64,000 bases of DNA from Bin18 sp965200355 (GTDB lineage: Bacteria > Desulfobacterota > Binatia > Bin18): the NCBI GenBank assembly GCA_965200355.1, contig OZ241351.1:2232001-2296000 (forward strand). Direction: 5' to 3'. The notes under the pieces are model-generated. The model made no database searches. It saw only the letters and a list, made by a program, of their open reading frames with translations, and had not been told where the DNA came from. This document shows, piece by piece, positions 52,082 to 61,230 of this stretch (the first letter of the stretch is position 1; each line of letters starts with the position of its first letter). The position numbers were made by a program, and so were the translations under genes.

Positions 52082-53329
52082 CTAGCGCCCTCTGGCGACG
52101 ATTTTGTTGAGATTGAAAAAGTCGGCCGGCATGGGTTCATTATAGATAATTTTGGTCAATTCGGTGACCGACCCAAACGTATTCTGATAGTCAATCATGG
52201 TCTCGCCGGTCCACACCGGCACGCGCACCTGTTCGTTACCAGGGTTGAACTGCGGGTTGCCGTACAGCTCGAACAGGGTCTTGGCATGCGCCCCGGCGCG
52301 GTCATACATGAGCGCATACACGGGCACAAACATCTGACGGTCGATATACAGCACCCGTTTGCTATACGGATGGTCATCAGCCTTTGGCACCCCTTCGAGG
52401 ACGATCATCTCGCGTAACTCCCAGGGATCAACCGGATACCAGCCACCGCGCCCACCAAAGGTCGCTTTGACCGCTTGGACACCGACCGGCGCGAGGAGGG
52501 TCGGGGTGCCCACCAGCTTCCACGTATGGCTGCGGATATAACCGGAGAAGCCAAAGTAGTCGTCGTTCAGCATACCCGAGTCGAGCGCTGCATCTTCGTG
52601 TTTCACAATGATCTTGCGGACCTTGCGCCCGGCCGGAGAATACAGCCAGTCGTCATCCTTGGCCTGGTCACGGACGTGCCGATGCTTCAGGCTGATCGTA
52701 TTTTTCAGGTCAAACGGGGCGGTGATGTGGTAGTATTCCTTATACAGCAAGCCCTCTTCCTGCCAGATGTTGGGCTCGGGACCATCGGTTGGCGGTCGAT
52801 GCATGCCGTAGGCCACAACATAGTAGTTTTCGATCTCTCGATTGACAGACCCAGACTCTTCTATGAGGCGAAACGTATTCCAGACTTGCACGATATTGCC
52901 AAAATCACGGTGTCTCAGATTCCAGGCGGCTTTCAACCCGGCTTGTTCATCGGCCGGATCAAGAATAGGGAAGGGCAGGCCGGCTATATAGCCGCCGAGT
53001 TCGCCGTCAGCGCCAAGCTGCACCTGTTCGGCGTGGTTCTGGGTGGCCGTGATATAGGCGTCGCTGACCGGCAGGTCGGTGGTTGCTCGGACTGCAAACG
53101 CCAATTCGCCGGCTTTGATTTTGTCCAGGATTTCGACCGGCAGATAATCCTGGGCCGCCTGCCACGAGTCCTGCGCAATCCGCGTTCCGGGAGCCAGCCC
53201 CTCCACCGACGGCGTGCCATTGGCATAGGGATGAAACATGGCCTGTATGGCCGTGGCAGACATCTCTGCCCAGGCCGACGGCGACCAGAGCAAGCCGCAA
53301 ATGCTAAAAACCCAGAGCCATTTCTTCAT
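52082..53329 (-). CDS. DUF1329 family outer-membrane lipoprotein-sorting-like protein
   Basis: A 415-residue secreted protein. Seen: signal MKKWLWVFSICGLLWSPSAWA, PSVEGLAPGTRIAQDSWQAAQDYLP in outline, YSPAGRKVRKIIVKHEDAALDSGM, then DDYFGFSGYIRSHTWKLVG and the late W-T-G-E-T-M-I-D-Y-Q-N. This matches DUF1329, distantly similar to LolA/LolB folds. GGGGGAAAT precedes the ATG at 53329. It sits 70 bases before DUF1302 and 29 after the PF10118 gene, forming one operon. Confidence 0.9.
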   Translation of the reverse strand: MKKWLWVFSICGLLWSPSAWAEMSATAIQAMFHPYANGTPSVEGLAPGTRIAQDSWQAAQDYLPVEILDKIKAGELAFAVRATTDLPVSDAYITATQNHAEQVQLGADGELGGYIAGLPFPILDPADEQAGLKAAWNLRHRDFGNIVQVWNTFRLIEESGSVNREIENYYVVAYGMHRPPTDGPEPNIWQEEGLLYKEYYHITAPFDLKNTISLKHRHVRDQAKDDDWLYSPAGRKVRKIIVKHEDAALDSGMLNDDYFGFSGYIRSHTWKLVGTPTLLAPVGVQAVKATFGGRGGWYPVDPWELREMIVLEGVPKADDHPYSKRVLYIDRQMFVPVYALMYDRAGAHAKTLFELYGNPQFNPGNEQVRVPVWTGETMIDYQNTFGSVTELTKIIYNEPMPADFFNLNKIVARGR

Positions 53330-53358
53330 ATTTCCCCCTAGACGCGAGATGAGCTTCC

Positions 53359-54162
53359 TCAAGCTTGCCGGCCTGTTTGAGCCAGAGCGGAATACTTGGT
53401 GAGGAGTGCATCAAAAACCTCATTCGTATCGAAGTTTGCTGGATTATAGCGTGGTGACCATGTTCTCAGATAGCGTCCCACGGTCGCCCGGATATAGAAC
53501 GGAACGTCGAACATCGACAGTTTCTCGCCTCGGGCCTCCATCAGACAGGTCGTAAAACGCTGGATATAGCCCAGATAATGGGCTTGAGCATACACCCCCC
53601 GCGTGATCCGATACGCATAGCTGCCAACCAAATGTTCAAACACATCAAAACAGACTGTGCGATGCTCAATCTCTTCGGCAATGTGCCACTCGAATAACTT
53701 GCGCCAATCTGGGGTCAGCGTTTCCAGGAATTCTTCCGTACAGATGGAGACGGCTAAGGCGGAGGTCATGGCCTCGAACCCCTCGGCATAGGCAATGTTG
53801 AAGGCGAGTGACTTCTCTGCGGTAAAGCGCTGGTAATCCGCTTCGAGGTCGTCCTCAATGGCCTGGATTTTCCGGGCATAGCGCTCGCCCACACAGGCGC
53901 GGATATGTTCGTTGAATTTGGCGTGGTTCCCGTAATGATAACTCTCTTGGGCCGAAAACCGCTTCATGTCTTCAATCAAGGCAGGATCAGTGACCTGCTT
54001 TGTGGCCTCTCGCATTGTGCGGATCAGATAGGGTTCGAGGTAGGGCATGGTGAGGGACAGACCCAGCAAATGGCATGAACCTCTGACGTCGTTCCGAACG
54101 ACCGTCAGGTCTTGTTTATCCGCGAAGTGAAAGCGCATCTTTCGAACGGTGATATCTGCCAT
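53359..54162 (-). CDS. Predicted metal-dependent hydrolase (PF10118 family)
   Basis: A 267-residue mostly helical protein. Seen: E-P-Y-L-I-R-T-M near residue 42, SAQESYHYGNHAKFNEH (E-x-x-H...H, about 69-85), and a later E-F-L-E-T-L with HIAEEIEHRTVCFDVFEHL. The Glu/His pairs are spaced like a ferritin-type di-metal site, which is how this family is usually drawn; its substrate is not established. First gene of the DUF1329/DUF1302 operon. Confidence 0.85.
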   Translation of the reverse strand: MADITVRKMRFHFADKQDLTVVRNDVRGSCHLLGLSLTMPYLEPYLIRTMREATKQVTDPALIEDMKRFSAQESYHYGNHAKFNEHIRACVGERYARKIQAIEDDLEADYQRFTAEKSLAFNIAYAEGFEAMTSALAVSICTEEFLETLTPDWRKLFEWHIAEEIEHRTVCFDVFEHLVGSYAYRITRGVYAQAHYLGYIQRFTTCLMEARGEKLSMFDVPFYIRATVGRYLRTWSPRYNPANFDTNEVFDALLTKYSALAQTGRQA

Positions 54163-54539
54163 ATTGCCCCCTCATCGATTCGGCTTTCCGATAGTGAGAA
54201 ACGGATGGAAACTCACGCTGCCGCCTTATAGCACTTCTGAAACAGCAATACCAATTCTCTTTCCATTGGCTTGTCTCCCCCGGCTGGAGAGACAAGAGGT
54301 AGGCAAGATGCCCGCGCTCCCAGGCCGTGTCCTGTGGGGGCGTGGGGTTCCCCCTGTCAAGGGGGACACAGGAGGTGGCCTGCGTCCGCAAGGGAAGTGG
54401 TTAGTGGTTAGTGGTTAGAAGCCTCCGCGTTCCCAGGACTTGCTCCCTCTCCCCTGGCGGGAGAGCCTGTCCTGAGCGTGTCGAAGGGGGCTGGGGTGGG
54501 GGGGCCACGCACAGGCCGGGCACCCACAGGGGGGTGCCC
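54163..54539. repeat. Repeat-rich gap with several palindromes, next to the giant gene
   Basis: No gene. The gap holds an inverted repeat around TTGTCTCC...GGAGAGACAA (about 54270-54295), GCCCGCGCTCCCA at about 54310-54323 (also found at about 57988), three copies of GTGGTTA (54397-54417), a copy of the dispersed repeat (54463-54490), and a hairpin GGGCACCC/GGGTGCCC (54518-54539) directly behind the stop of the minus-strand gene. That hairpin could work as its terminator though no T-run follows. Confidence 0.7.
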
Positions 54540-57500
54540 CTACTCCGCCCCCGTCCAGTCCGTTATCACAAAGTTCTGTTGGGCCTGCTGCCACTCCACG
54601 GTCACACGCTCGCCGGCACCCGGAAAGTCCTCCAGCGTATACGTGCCACTCAGCCCCCGCCGGAACGCCTCGCCCAAGGTGGCGACGGTAATGGTCCGCC
54701 GGCCCACTTCTTCTCCGTCGATGCGTACGACGACTTCGTGGGTCCCATCGCCTAAACGGTTCCAGTTGTGCAGCAACCCAAAGCCGTTGTTGGTATCGCC
54801 ACACACCTCTGCGGTGTCCGGTCTCTCCGTGCCGTAGGCCGCCTCGGTACGCCACGACTCCCCAGCTTCGGGAATAAACTCCACTTCTACGGTGGCGGCC
54901 TCGCAGGCCCAGCCGGATACCAAGCTCACCCCACTTTGAAAGGAACCCGCGGCCGGGTTCTCGACCACGTACTCGGGATGCCCGTTGCCGGTGTCTTGGC
55001 TCCCGTCCGGGGCTGTGCCACTGGTGATGACAAAGTTCTGTTGGGCTTCCTGCCATTCTACGGTCACACTCTCGCCGGCACTCGGAAAGTCGGCCAGGGT
55101 CTCCAGGCCGCTCAGGCCGCGCCGGAACTCTTGTCCCAAGGTGGTGACGGTGTGCCGGCCGCGGACGACGCCATCAATGCGCAAGACGACTTCGTGGGTG
55201 CCCGCGCCTAAGCGGTTCCAGTTGTGTAGTAAGCCGAAGCCGTTGTTGGTGTCGCCACAATCACCTGCGGTGTCGGGGCGGTCGGTGCCGTAGGCGGCCT
55301 CGGTGCGCCACGACTCCCCAGCTTCGGGAATAAACTCCACTTCCACGCTGGTGGCCGCGCAGGCCCAGCCGGAGACTAGGCCAATCCCACTCTGAGCGGA
55401 GCCATCCGGCGGAATCTCGAAGAAGGCCGCGCCGCTGTCGTCGCTACCGCCGCCGATACTCCGGGGGGCATCATCATCGGTGACGGTCACGGTGACGGAG
55501 CCAATGGCGAGGCCGGTATACCCTTGGTCGCTGGAAGTGGCGGTATGCCGAATGGTGGCCGTCCGCCGGTTGTTGGGGTTGTCAAGATTGTCGTTGACGC
55601 CGGTGACGGTCACCGTCCGGGCGGTGTCCCAGGTTCCAGGAGTGAAGGTCAGCGAGGAAGGGGAGATGCGGACCGGCCCGGTGCCGGTGGGGGTGACGAT
55701 CACGTCGTCGGTGGGCTCGGTCGCCAAGACGATGGTATAGGAGGCGGTGCCGCCCGCCTCCGCCACGGTCAGGGTGGTCGGCGTCACGATGACGCGGGCG
55801 ACATCATCATCGGTGACGGTCACGGTGACGGTAGCACCCGCGATGTTGTCATACCCCCTGCCGCTGAGCGTATGCGTAATGGTGGCCTCCCGGCTGGGGG
55901 TGTCGCGATTATCGTCGACGCCGGTGACGGTCACGTCTTGGCCGGTATTCCAGGTGTCGGGGGTGAAGGTCAGCAATTCAGGGAGGACGGTGACGACAGC
56001 GGTGTTGCTGGATGCGAGGGCCACGGTCACGTCGTCGCTGGGCTCGGTCGCCAAGACGATGGTGTAGGTGTCTTCGCCGCCCGCCTCCGCCACGGTCAGG
56101 ACGGGCGGCGTCACGGTGACGCGGGGGGCATCATCATCGGTGACGGTCACGGTGACGATGGCGGTGTTGTCATATCCCCCACCGCGGGCGTCGTGCGTAA
56201 GGGTGGCCGTCCGGTTGGGGGTGTCGATATCTTCGTTGTCGACGCCGGTGACGGTCAGGGTCTGGGCGGTGTTCCAGTTCCCGGGGGTGAAGGTCACGGT
56301 GCTCGGCTGGACGGTGACGGCGGTGGTGTCGCCGCTGACGTCAAGGGCCACGCTGACGTCGCCGGTGGGCTGGGCCGTCAATACGATGTCGTAGGAGGCG
56401 GTGCCGCCCGCCTCCGCCACGGTCAGGGTGGCCGGCGTCACCGTGACCGCACCACCGACGGGGGCCGCCATGCTCCACAGGGTGCCGAGGTGATTGGTCT
56501 CTGTGTCGGGATTGTCGGGACTTTCCCCCACGGCCCGCACCCGCACGCGATAGGACTCCGCTGGTAGGCCGCTGAGCGTGGCCCCTCCGCCTGTGACGGT
56601 TCGCCGGCCGGTCCAGGTCGTCCCGGCGTCCAGGCTGTATTCGACGTGATACCCGTTAATGGCGAAGTCCGGGTTGGCGGGCGCGGTCCACCGGGCCCTG
56701 AGACGCCCCGGCTCGCCGGCCACGGGCGTGACGGTCAGCCCACCGGGAGGGACGGTGCTGCACAGGGACACGGTCCCTATAGGCTTGGTGCTGTTGTACA
56801 AGGCCCGGAGCTCTGGCGGCAGGCAGAGGGTGGCCGCGTTGTGATCCAGGCCGAGGTAAATCAGGCTGGTCAGATCACCCAGCTCGGCGGGGATGGGGCC
56901 GCTCAACTGGTTGGTGTGGAGATAGAGCTGCGTCAGGTTGGTCAGCTTGCCCAGCTCGGCGGGGAGGCTGCTCAACCGGTTCCACATGAGGATGAGCTGC
57001 GTCAGGTTGGTCAGATCACCCACCTCCTTGGGGAGACTGACCAACTGGTTGTTGCGGAGCTGGAGCACCTCCAGGCTGCTCAGGACGCCCACCTCGCCTG
57101 GTAGCGGGCCGGTCAACTCATTCTCTTGAAGACGGACGTGGGTCACGCGGCCATCGTCGTTGGTATCGACACCCAGCCAGTCATCAAGGTCATTCTCACT
57201 GCCCCAGTTGGTGTTGCGTGTCCAGCAGGCCCCCCTGGTGGCGTCGTAGAGGGCGAGCAGGGCGGTCTTGTCGGCGGTCGCAGCATCGGCCTCCACGGTG
57301 ATGTTAAAGGTGAGGGTGGCGGTCTCGTCGTCGGTGGTGTCCGTCGTGCCTCTGTCGTCAGTGGCGGTATAGGTGTACGCGGTGGCGGTCTGCTCGGCGG
57401 CGGGCAGGACGAGGGGGTCAATGGCGACGTTTTGGGCGTAGACTTGGGTCAGCCGGACATCGGCGGCCTCGCGCAAGACGGACCGGGGAAAGGCGACGGG

Positions 57501-57884
57501 TTGGACGGCCAGGGTAAAGGTGAGGCTGGTGCTTTGGGGTGGTGTGGCACTGTCGGTGGCGGTGTAGGTGTATTCGGTGGCGACCTGCTCGGCGGTGGGC
57601 CACCCGATGATGGTGCGGTCGGTAGCGTCGAAGTCCAGGCCGTCCGGCAGGGCCGGACGGCCGTCCGGATATTTCGGACTGAGGCTATAGGTGATTCTGC
57701 CGGTGCCGCCGGTGGCTCGGGGCAGGCGGGTGGTGACGAGTCGGATTCCGGGCCGATAGACCTGAGCGGCCAAGCTCTTCTCCCCGGTGCAAAAGCTGGG
57801 CTGGGCCGCAGCCTCGGGCACGCTCAGCCCGAGCAGGGGCAGTATGAGACAGAGGGCCACGAGGACGGACCGTAGCCGGCTCAT
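54540..57884 (-). CDS. Large secreted multidomain surface protein (LRR, FN3, Calx-beta-like repeats)
   Basis: A 1114-residue exported protein. By rough residues: signal 1-27; two cadherin/Ig-like segments with YTYTATD motifs to about 190; leucine-rich repeats 195-370 (preceded by the bacterial LRR lead TALLALYDATRGACW); an FN3-like domain 375-478 (ARWTAPANPDFAINGYHVEYS in outline); three Calx-beta-like repeats of about 110 residues (VTPATLTVAEAGG start, VTVTVTDDD end) to about 818; two copies of a 120-residue C-terminal module (SGWAC...NNGFGLLHNWNRLG...QNFVIT). GAGGT precedes the ATG at 57884. It probably acts in adhesion or calcium-bound surface binding. No LPXTG, autotransporter or type IX tail is seen. 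Confidence 0.85.
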   Translation of the reverse strand: MSRLRSVLVALCLILPLLGLSVPEAAAQPSFCTGEKSLAAQVYRPGIRLVTTRLPRATGGTGRITYSLSPKYPDGRPALPDGLDFDATDRTIIGWPTAEQVATEYTYTATDSATPPQSTSLTFTLAVQPVAFPRSVLREAADVRLTQVYAQNVAIDPLVLPAAEQTATAYTYTATDDRGTTDTTDDETATLTFNITVEADAATADKTALLALYDATRGACWTRNTNWGSENDLDDWLGVDTNDDGRVTHVRLQENELTGPLPGEVGVLSSLEVLQLRNNQLVSLPKEVGDLTNLTQLILMWNRLSSLPAELGKLTNLTQLYLHTNQLSGPIPAELGDLTSLIYLGLDHNAATLCLPPELRALYNSTKPIGTVSLCSTVPPGGLTVTPVAGEPGRLRARWTAPANPDFAINGYHVEYSLDAGTTWTGRRTVTGGGATLSGLPAESYRVRVRAVGESPDNPDTETNHLGTLWSMAAPVGGAVTVTPATLTVAEAGGTASYDIVLTAQPTGDVSVALDVSGDTTAVTVQPSTVTFTPGNWNTAQTLTVTGVDNEDIDTPNRTATLTHDARGGGYDNTAIVTVTVTDDDAPRVTVTPPVLTVAEAGGEDTYTIVLATEPSDDVTVALASSNTAVVTVLPELLTFTPDTWNTGQDVTVTGVDDNRDTPSREATITHTLSGRGYDNIAGATVTVTVTDDDVARVIVTPTTLTVAEAGGTASYTIVLATEPTDDVIVTPTGTGPVRISPSSLTFTPGTWDTARTVTVTGVNDNLDNPNNRRTATIRHTATSSDQGYTGLAIGSVTVTVTDDDAPRSIGGGSDDSGAAFFEIPPDGSAQSGIGLVSGWACAATSVEVEFIPEAGESWRTEAAYGTDRPDTAGDCGDTNNGFGLLHNWNRLGAGTHEVVLRIDGVVRGRHTVTTLGQEFRRGLSGLETLADFPSAGESVTVEWQEAQQNFVITSGTAPDGSQDTGNGHPEYVVENPAAGSFQSGVSLVSGWACEAATVEVEFIPEAGESWRTEAAYGTERPDTAEVCGDTNNGFGLLHNWNRLGDGTHEVVVRIDGEEVGRRTITVATLGEAFRRGLSGTYTLEDFPGAGERVTVEWQQAQQNFVITDWTGAE

Positions 57885-58230
57885 GCCCGCACCTCGTCGG
57901 AAGTCGGAAGTCGGAAGTCGGAAGTCGGAAGTCCAGCATAGTCCCTCCTTTATGCTGTCAAGGGGGGATGTCTGGGCGGGCAGGAGGCCCGCGCTCCCAG
58001 AGAGAAGAACCCCCTTGCCCCCCTTAACAGGGGGAAGAAGCGCGCCTAGGCTGCTTAGGTAGAGGAAAACGGCGGGGGAGACAAGAGCAGAGGAGGAAAA
58101 TTTGCGACTCGCCCCTCCCTTTGCGTGCATTGAACTGTGCAGGCGAACAAGGTAGGGTGTCTAGGTTATGCAGACGAGCCAAAATACGAAATTCCTGACT
58201 CATGACGGGTAGTCGTGAAGGGACAATGCT
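57885..58230. repeat. Intergenic region with a 7-base tandem repeat and palindromes
   Basis: No gene. Five copies of GGAAGTC-type heptamers run from 57898 to 57934, right before the start of the giant gene on the minus strand. Further on are CAGGAGGCCCGCGCTCCCAG (matching the far side of the giant gene) and CCCCTTGCCCCCCTTAACAG. The last 100 bases should hold the promoters of the radical SAM gene; none stands out. Confidence 0.7.
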
Positions 58231-60234
58231 ATGCGTGTGAAAAAAGGACTGCTGGTCGCGCCGGAATTCCCGGCTGACTCCTTCTGGAGCTTTAAGTATG
58301 TGATGGAGTACATCCGGCGGAAAGCGCCGTTCCCGCCGCTCGGGCTGCTGACTTTTGCGGCCCTGATGCCGCAGGATGAATGGGAATTTGAACTGGTTGA
58401 TCTGAATGTCGAGCGACTTTCGTTTCAGAAGCTCCGCAAGAAAATTCAGGACAGTGACGCCGTGTTTACCGGGGCGATGAATGTCCAACGCGATTCCTTG
58501 GTTGAGCTGCTCAAGGGACCGGCCCGGGGGACGGATACGCCCTGGGTGCTTGGTGGGCCCCTGGCCTCAACCTATCGTAGCTCCATTATAGACCCGCACA
58601 ACGAAATGGACGCGGTGCTGCATCAGGGGCTCGACTACTTGGTCTGGGGCGAGGCCAGTCCGTGGATTGCCGGCCTCAACCGTCGCCTGGCAGAGACCCC
58701 CCAACACAGCGATGCGGCCCCCTTTCTGTTCATCCCCGAACGGGTCCTCAACGAGCCTGAAGCCTCCCGCAAGTATCTCCAGGACCGTTCCATTTTCGAG
58801 CCGTTTGACGGCTTGCCCAGCCCGCGCTGGGATTTGATTGATGTCGGTCACTACCGCGCCTTGATGTTGCAAACAACCGCCGGCTGCCGCTTTCGGTGTA
58901 ATTTCTGCGACATCATTCAGTTCAACGGCGGGTTCCCCCGGGCAAAAGGGAGCACCGATGTCACGCGAGAACTCCAAGCCATCTATGACACCGGCTTTCG
59001 TGGTGGGGTGTTTACGGTTGACGATAATTTCGTGTCCGAGCCCAAGGCCATGGAAGAAATCCTGGACGCGATGACGGAATTCCAGCGTCAACACAACTAT
59101 CCCTTTGAATTCTTTACGCAGGCGAGTATTGACCTGGGCAAAGAATCCTTGGCCTATCTGGTGCCCCTGATGCAGCAGGCCGGGTTTGTCACCGTCTTCT
59201 TGGGTATCGAGAATCCTGACCCCGCGGCCCTGCGGCAGATGAATAAAATTCAGAATATCAAAACCGCCCCAAAAGATACGATTCACCTACTCCAGAAACA
59301 CGGGATTGAGGTGCAGGCCGGCTTTATCTTTGGGAGCGATACCGATACCCGGCAGACCGCCGACACTATCGTTGACTTTGTTGAAAAGAACGGTGTCTTT
59401 TCGGCCATGACCGGCACCCTGACCCCGCTGCCGCATACGCCGCTGTACGTCGAGCTCAAAGAGCAGGGCCGCCTGCTCGAAGCAGATTTGGCGTGCAATA
59501 ATGTGGACGACACGGTCCAGTTCAAGCCCCTGATGGGCGTCGATAATTTGCAGAGCGGCTTTCTTCATATCCTGGAATCCCTGTTCAGCCCGCAGGCCAT
59601 GTATGGACGGGCGGAGCGCCTGATTAGTCGTCTGGATACCCATATTTTTACAAACAGCCATCTTGATGTGAGCCAGGTATCGGCGGCATTTCGCTCGTTT
59701 GCCAGACAGGGCTTGGGCGGTTTGTGGACGAAGGAACAGCGAGGCTACTTCCATCTGCTCAAGCGAGCGGTGCAGCTTGACCGGCAATTCCTGCGGGATA
59801 TTCGCACCGAAGCGCGGAATCTGGGCTCTTATTGGGACAAGATGGGGGTAGCGGCCAAGAATCATATCGAACTGGACGGGCAAGATGCCAAGCGGTTTGC
59901 CGAGATGCTGGCCTATGCCCAGGATGCCTTGGTGCGCTGTCGGCCCGACATGGGTCTGGCCGAAGTCCAGGATTTTGTCCAACGTGTCCGAGAAGCGGTG
60001 GCCCGAGGCGTCCTGCCGCGCGCAGAAGCCCAATCGGTCTATGAAGCCGCCGGCGAGTATTTGCAGACGAAGCGCGCCCTGTTCCAGTTTCCAGGCTCAC
60101 ACCTGGTAAAGGCCCTTGAACTGTCGATTGTGGGTATTCACTACGGAACGGTGGTGGAGCACGTGCTGACCAAAATGCGGGCGGGACATGGCTTGACGCT
60201 TTCTACTGAGCCCATGAGCACGCGGCCGGCATAA
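58231..60234 (+). CDS. B12-binding radical SAM protein (DUF4070 family, HpnP-like)
   Basis: A 667-residue enzyme. Seen: a cobalamin-binding-type N-terminal domain (FWSFKYVMEYIRRKAPFPPLG, later VLGGPLAS), the radical SAM cluster motif C219-x-x-x-C223-x-x-C226 in TTAGCRFRCNFCDI, GGVFTVDDNF, FFTQASIDLG and GFVTVFLGIENPD, then a DUF4070-type C-terminal region (IVDFVEKNGVFSAM). The opening pattern F-W-S-F-K-Y resembles hopanoid C2 methylase HpnP and relatives, but the family is broad and no hopanoid gene lies nearby. Likely a radical methylase or C-C bond enzyme on a lipid-like substrate. The C-terminal 250 residues are longer than usual. Confidence 0.87.
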   Translation: MRVKKGLLVAPEFPADSFWSFKYVMEYIRRKAPFPPLGLLTFAALMPQDEWEFELVDLNVERLSFQKLRKKIQDSDAVFTGAMNVQRDSLVELLKGPARGTDTPWVLGGPLASTYRSSIIDPHNEMDAVLHQGLDYLVWGEASPWIAGLNRRLAETPQHSDAAPFLFIPERVLNEPEASRKYLQDRSIFEPFDGLPSPRWDLIDVGHYRALMLQTTAGCRFRCNFCDIIQFNGGFPRAKGSTDVTRELQAIYDTGFRGGVFTVDDNFVSEPKAMEEILDAMTEFQRQHNYPFEFFTQASIDLGKESLAYLVPLMQQAGFVTVFLGIENPDPAALRQMNKIQNIKTAPKDTIHLLQKHGIEVQAGFIFGSDTDTRQTADTIVDFVEKNGVFSAMTGTLTPLPHTPLYVELKEQGRLLEADLACNNVDDTVQFKPLMGVDNLQSGFLHILESLFSPQAMYGRAERLISRLDTHIFTNSHLDVSQVSAAFRSFARQGLGGLWTKEQRGYFHLLKRAVQLDRQFLRDIRTEARNLGSYWDKMGVAAKNHIELDGQDAKRFAEMLAYAQDALVRCRPDMGLAEVQDFVQRVREAVARGVLPRAEAQSVYEAAGEYLQTKRALFQFPGSHLVKALELSIVGIHYGTVVEHVLTKMRAGHGLTLSTEPMSTRPA

Positions 60235-60313
60235 GGACCTCTCCCATCCCAGCGACCACGTGCTTCTTCCGCCGGCCCGTTCTTCTTCTCAGGCTTGTCC
60301 ACTCCAGGTCGTT

Positions 60314-61174
60314 TTATGCGCCGCCGTCCGCCTGCACGACCCAGGTGGCGCTTGACAGATGGACGCGAGGGCCGTCTGCATACGGGAGCAGGGCGGCCCG
60401 GATAGCCTCGGCAACGCGGCTGCGTGTCTCAGCATCGGCCTCGCGCAACAGGGACGCAACCGGTCCGATGTCCAGGAGGAAGGCGACCGCTCCGTCTACG
60501 CCGCTTGCCCCGCCGACGCTGATAGGCGTCTTATGGGACTGGCAGCGCACATTGCGAAATCCGGCCGAGTCAAGAAGAGTCCGGATGCGGTCCGGGTCGG
60601 CCAAAGAAAAGGGGCCGGGCGTGCCAGGCTCGGGGCGAGGCGGAAGCGATATATATTGCGCCGCGGCTTGCAGGGGGACCCGAACCCAATCGTTCTGTGG
60701 TAACTCCTGCCAGCACAGGAAACACAGCCGTCCTCCAGGGCGGAGGGCAGTCCGCAGATTCCCAAAAGCCTGGCCCGCATCCTCGAAAAACATGACGCCG
60801 AAACGAGAAAAGACGAGGTCAACGCTGGCCGGTTCAAATTGATACGTCTGGGCATCGGCCTCCAGGAAACGCACGTGCTGAAGCTGTTGTTCCTGTTGGC
60901 GCTCACGGGCGCGCCCCAACATGGGGCGGGAGACATCAATCCCCGTCACCGAGCCGCGCGGACCGACCTGCTCTGCCAGAGCGAGCGCAGTGTGTCCGCA
61001 GCCGCAGCCAACATCAAGCACCGACTCACCGGGCCGGGCGGCCGCGTGCTCCAATGCGACTCGCCCCAGCGGACCGAGCTGGGCATCAAGCCGCTCCTGG
61101 AGTTTGACCCATTGCGGGCCACCCCGTTCGTTCCAGTACTCAATCTGCTCTGCATTAGTGTGTCCGTCTGGCAT
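60314..61174 (-). CDS. SAM-dependent methyltransferase (UbiE/arsenite-type)
   Basis: A 286-residue class I methyltransferase. Seen: AEQIEYWNERGGPQWV at the N-terminus, motif I VLDVGCGCGHTALALAEQVG, VTGIDVSRPML, motif post-I FSRFGVMFFED and LRPGGRLCFLCWQ. GGAGGAAT precedes the ATG at 61174; a longer start four codons upstream is ignored. The opening W-N-x-x-G-G-x-x-W pattern is common to UbiE-like small molecule methylases. The substrate is unknown. Last gene behind the enoyl-CoA hydratase. Confidence 0.88.
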   Translation of the reverse strand: MPDGHTNAEQIEYWNERGGPQWVKLQERLDAQLGPLGRVALEHAAARPGESVLDVGCGCGHTALALAEQVGPRGSVTGIDVSRPMLGRARERQQEQQLQHVRFLEADAQTYQFEPASVDLVFSRFGVMFFEDAGQAFGNLRTALRPGGRLCFLCWQELPQNDWVRVPLQAAAQYISLPPRPEPGTPGPFSLADPDRIRTLLDSAGFRNVRCQSHKTPISVGGASGVDGAVAFLLDIGPVASLLREADAETRSRVAEAIRAALLPYADGPRVHLSSATWVVQADGGA

Positions 61175-61230
61175 ATATTCCTCCAACCGAGGCCAGGGTG
61201 TCTCCGGTGTCAGGGTCAGTGGTGCGTCAT

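Noticed and set aside
52475..53341. A 288-codon plus-strand frame opposite DUF1329
   Set aside because: The minus-strand frame has a signal peptide and family motifs; the plus frame has none.
54518..54539. Rho-independent terminator of the giant gene
   Set aside because: The stem is good but no T-run follows on the coding strand; it is kept only as a hairpin in the repeat entry.
55524..56567. A 347-codon plus-strand frame opposite the giant gene
   Set aside because: Gly/Asp/His-rich repetitive product that mirrors the Calx-beta repeats; no start signal or family motif. It is an antisense shadow of GC-rich repeats.
57898..57934. Short CRISPR-like or iteron origin
   Set aside because: Five heptamers without spacers and no Rep/DnaA gene or AT-rich stretch nearby.
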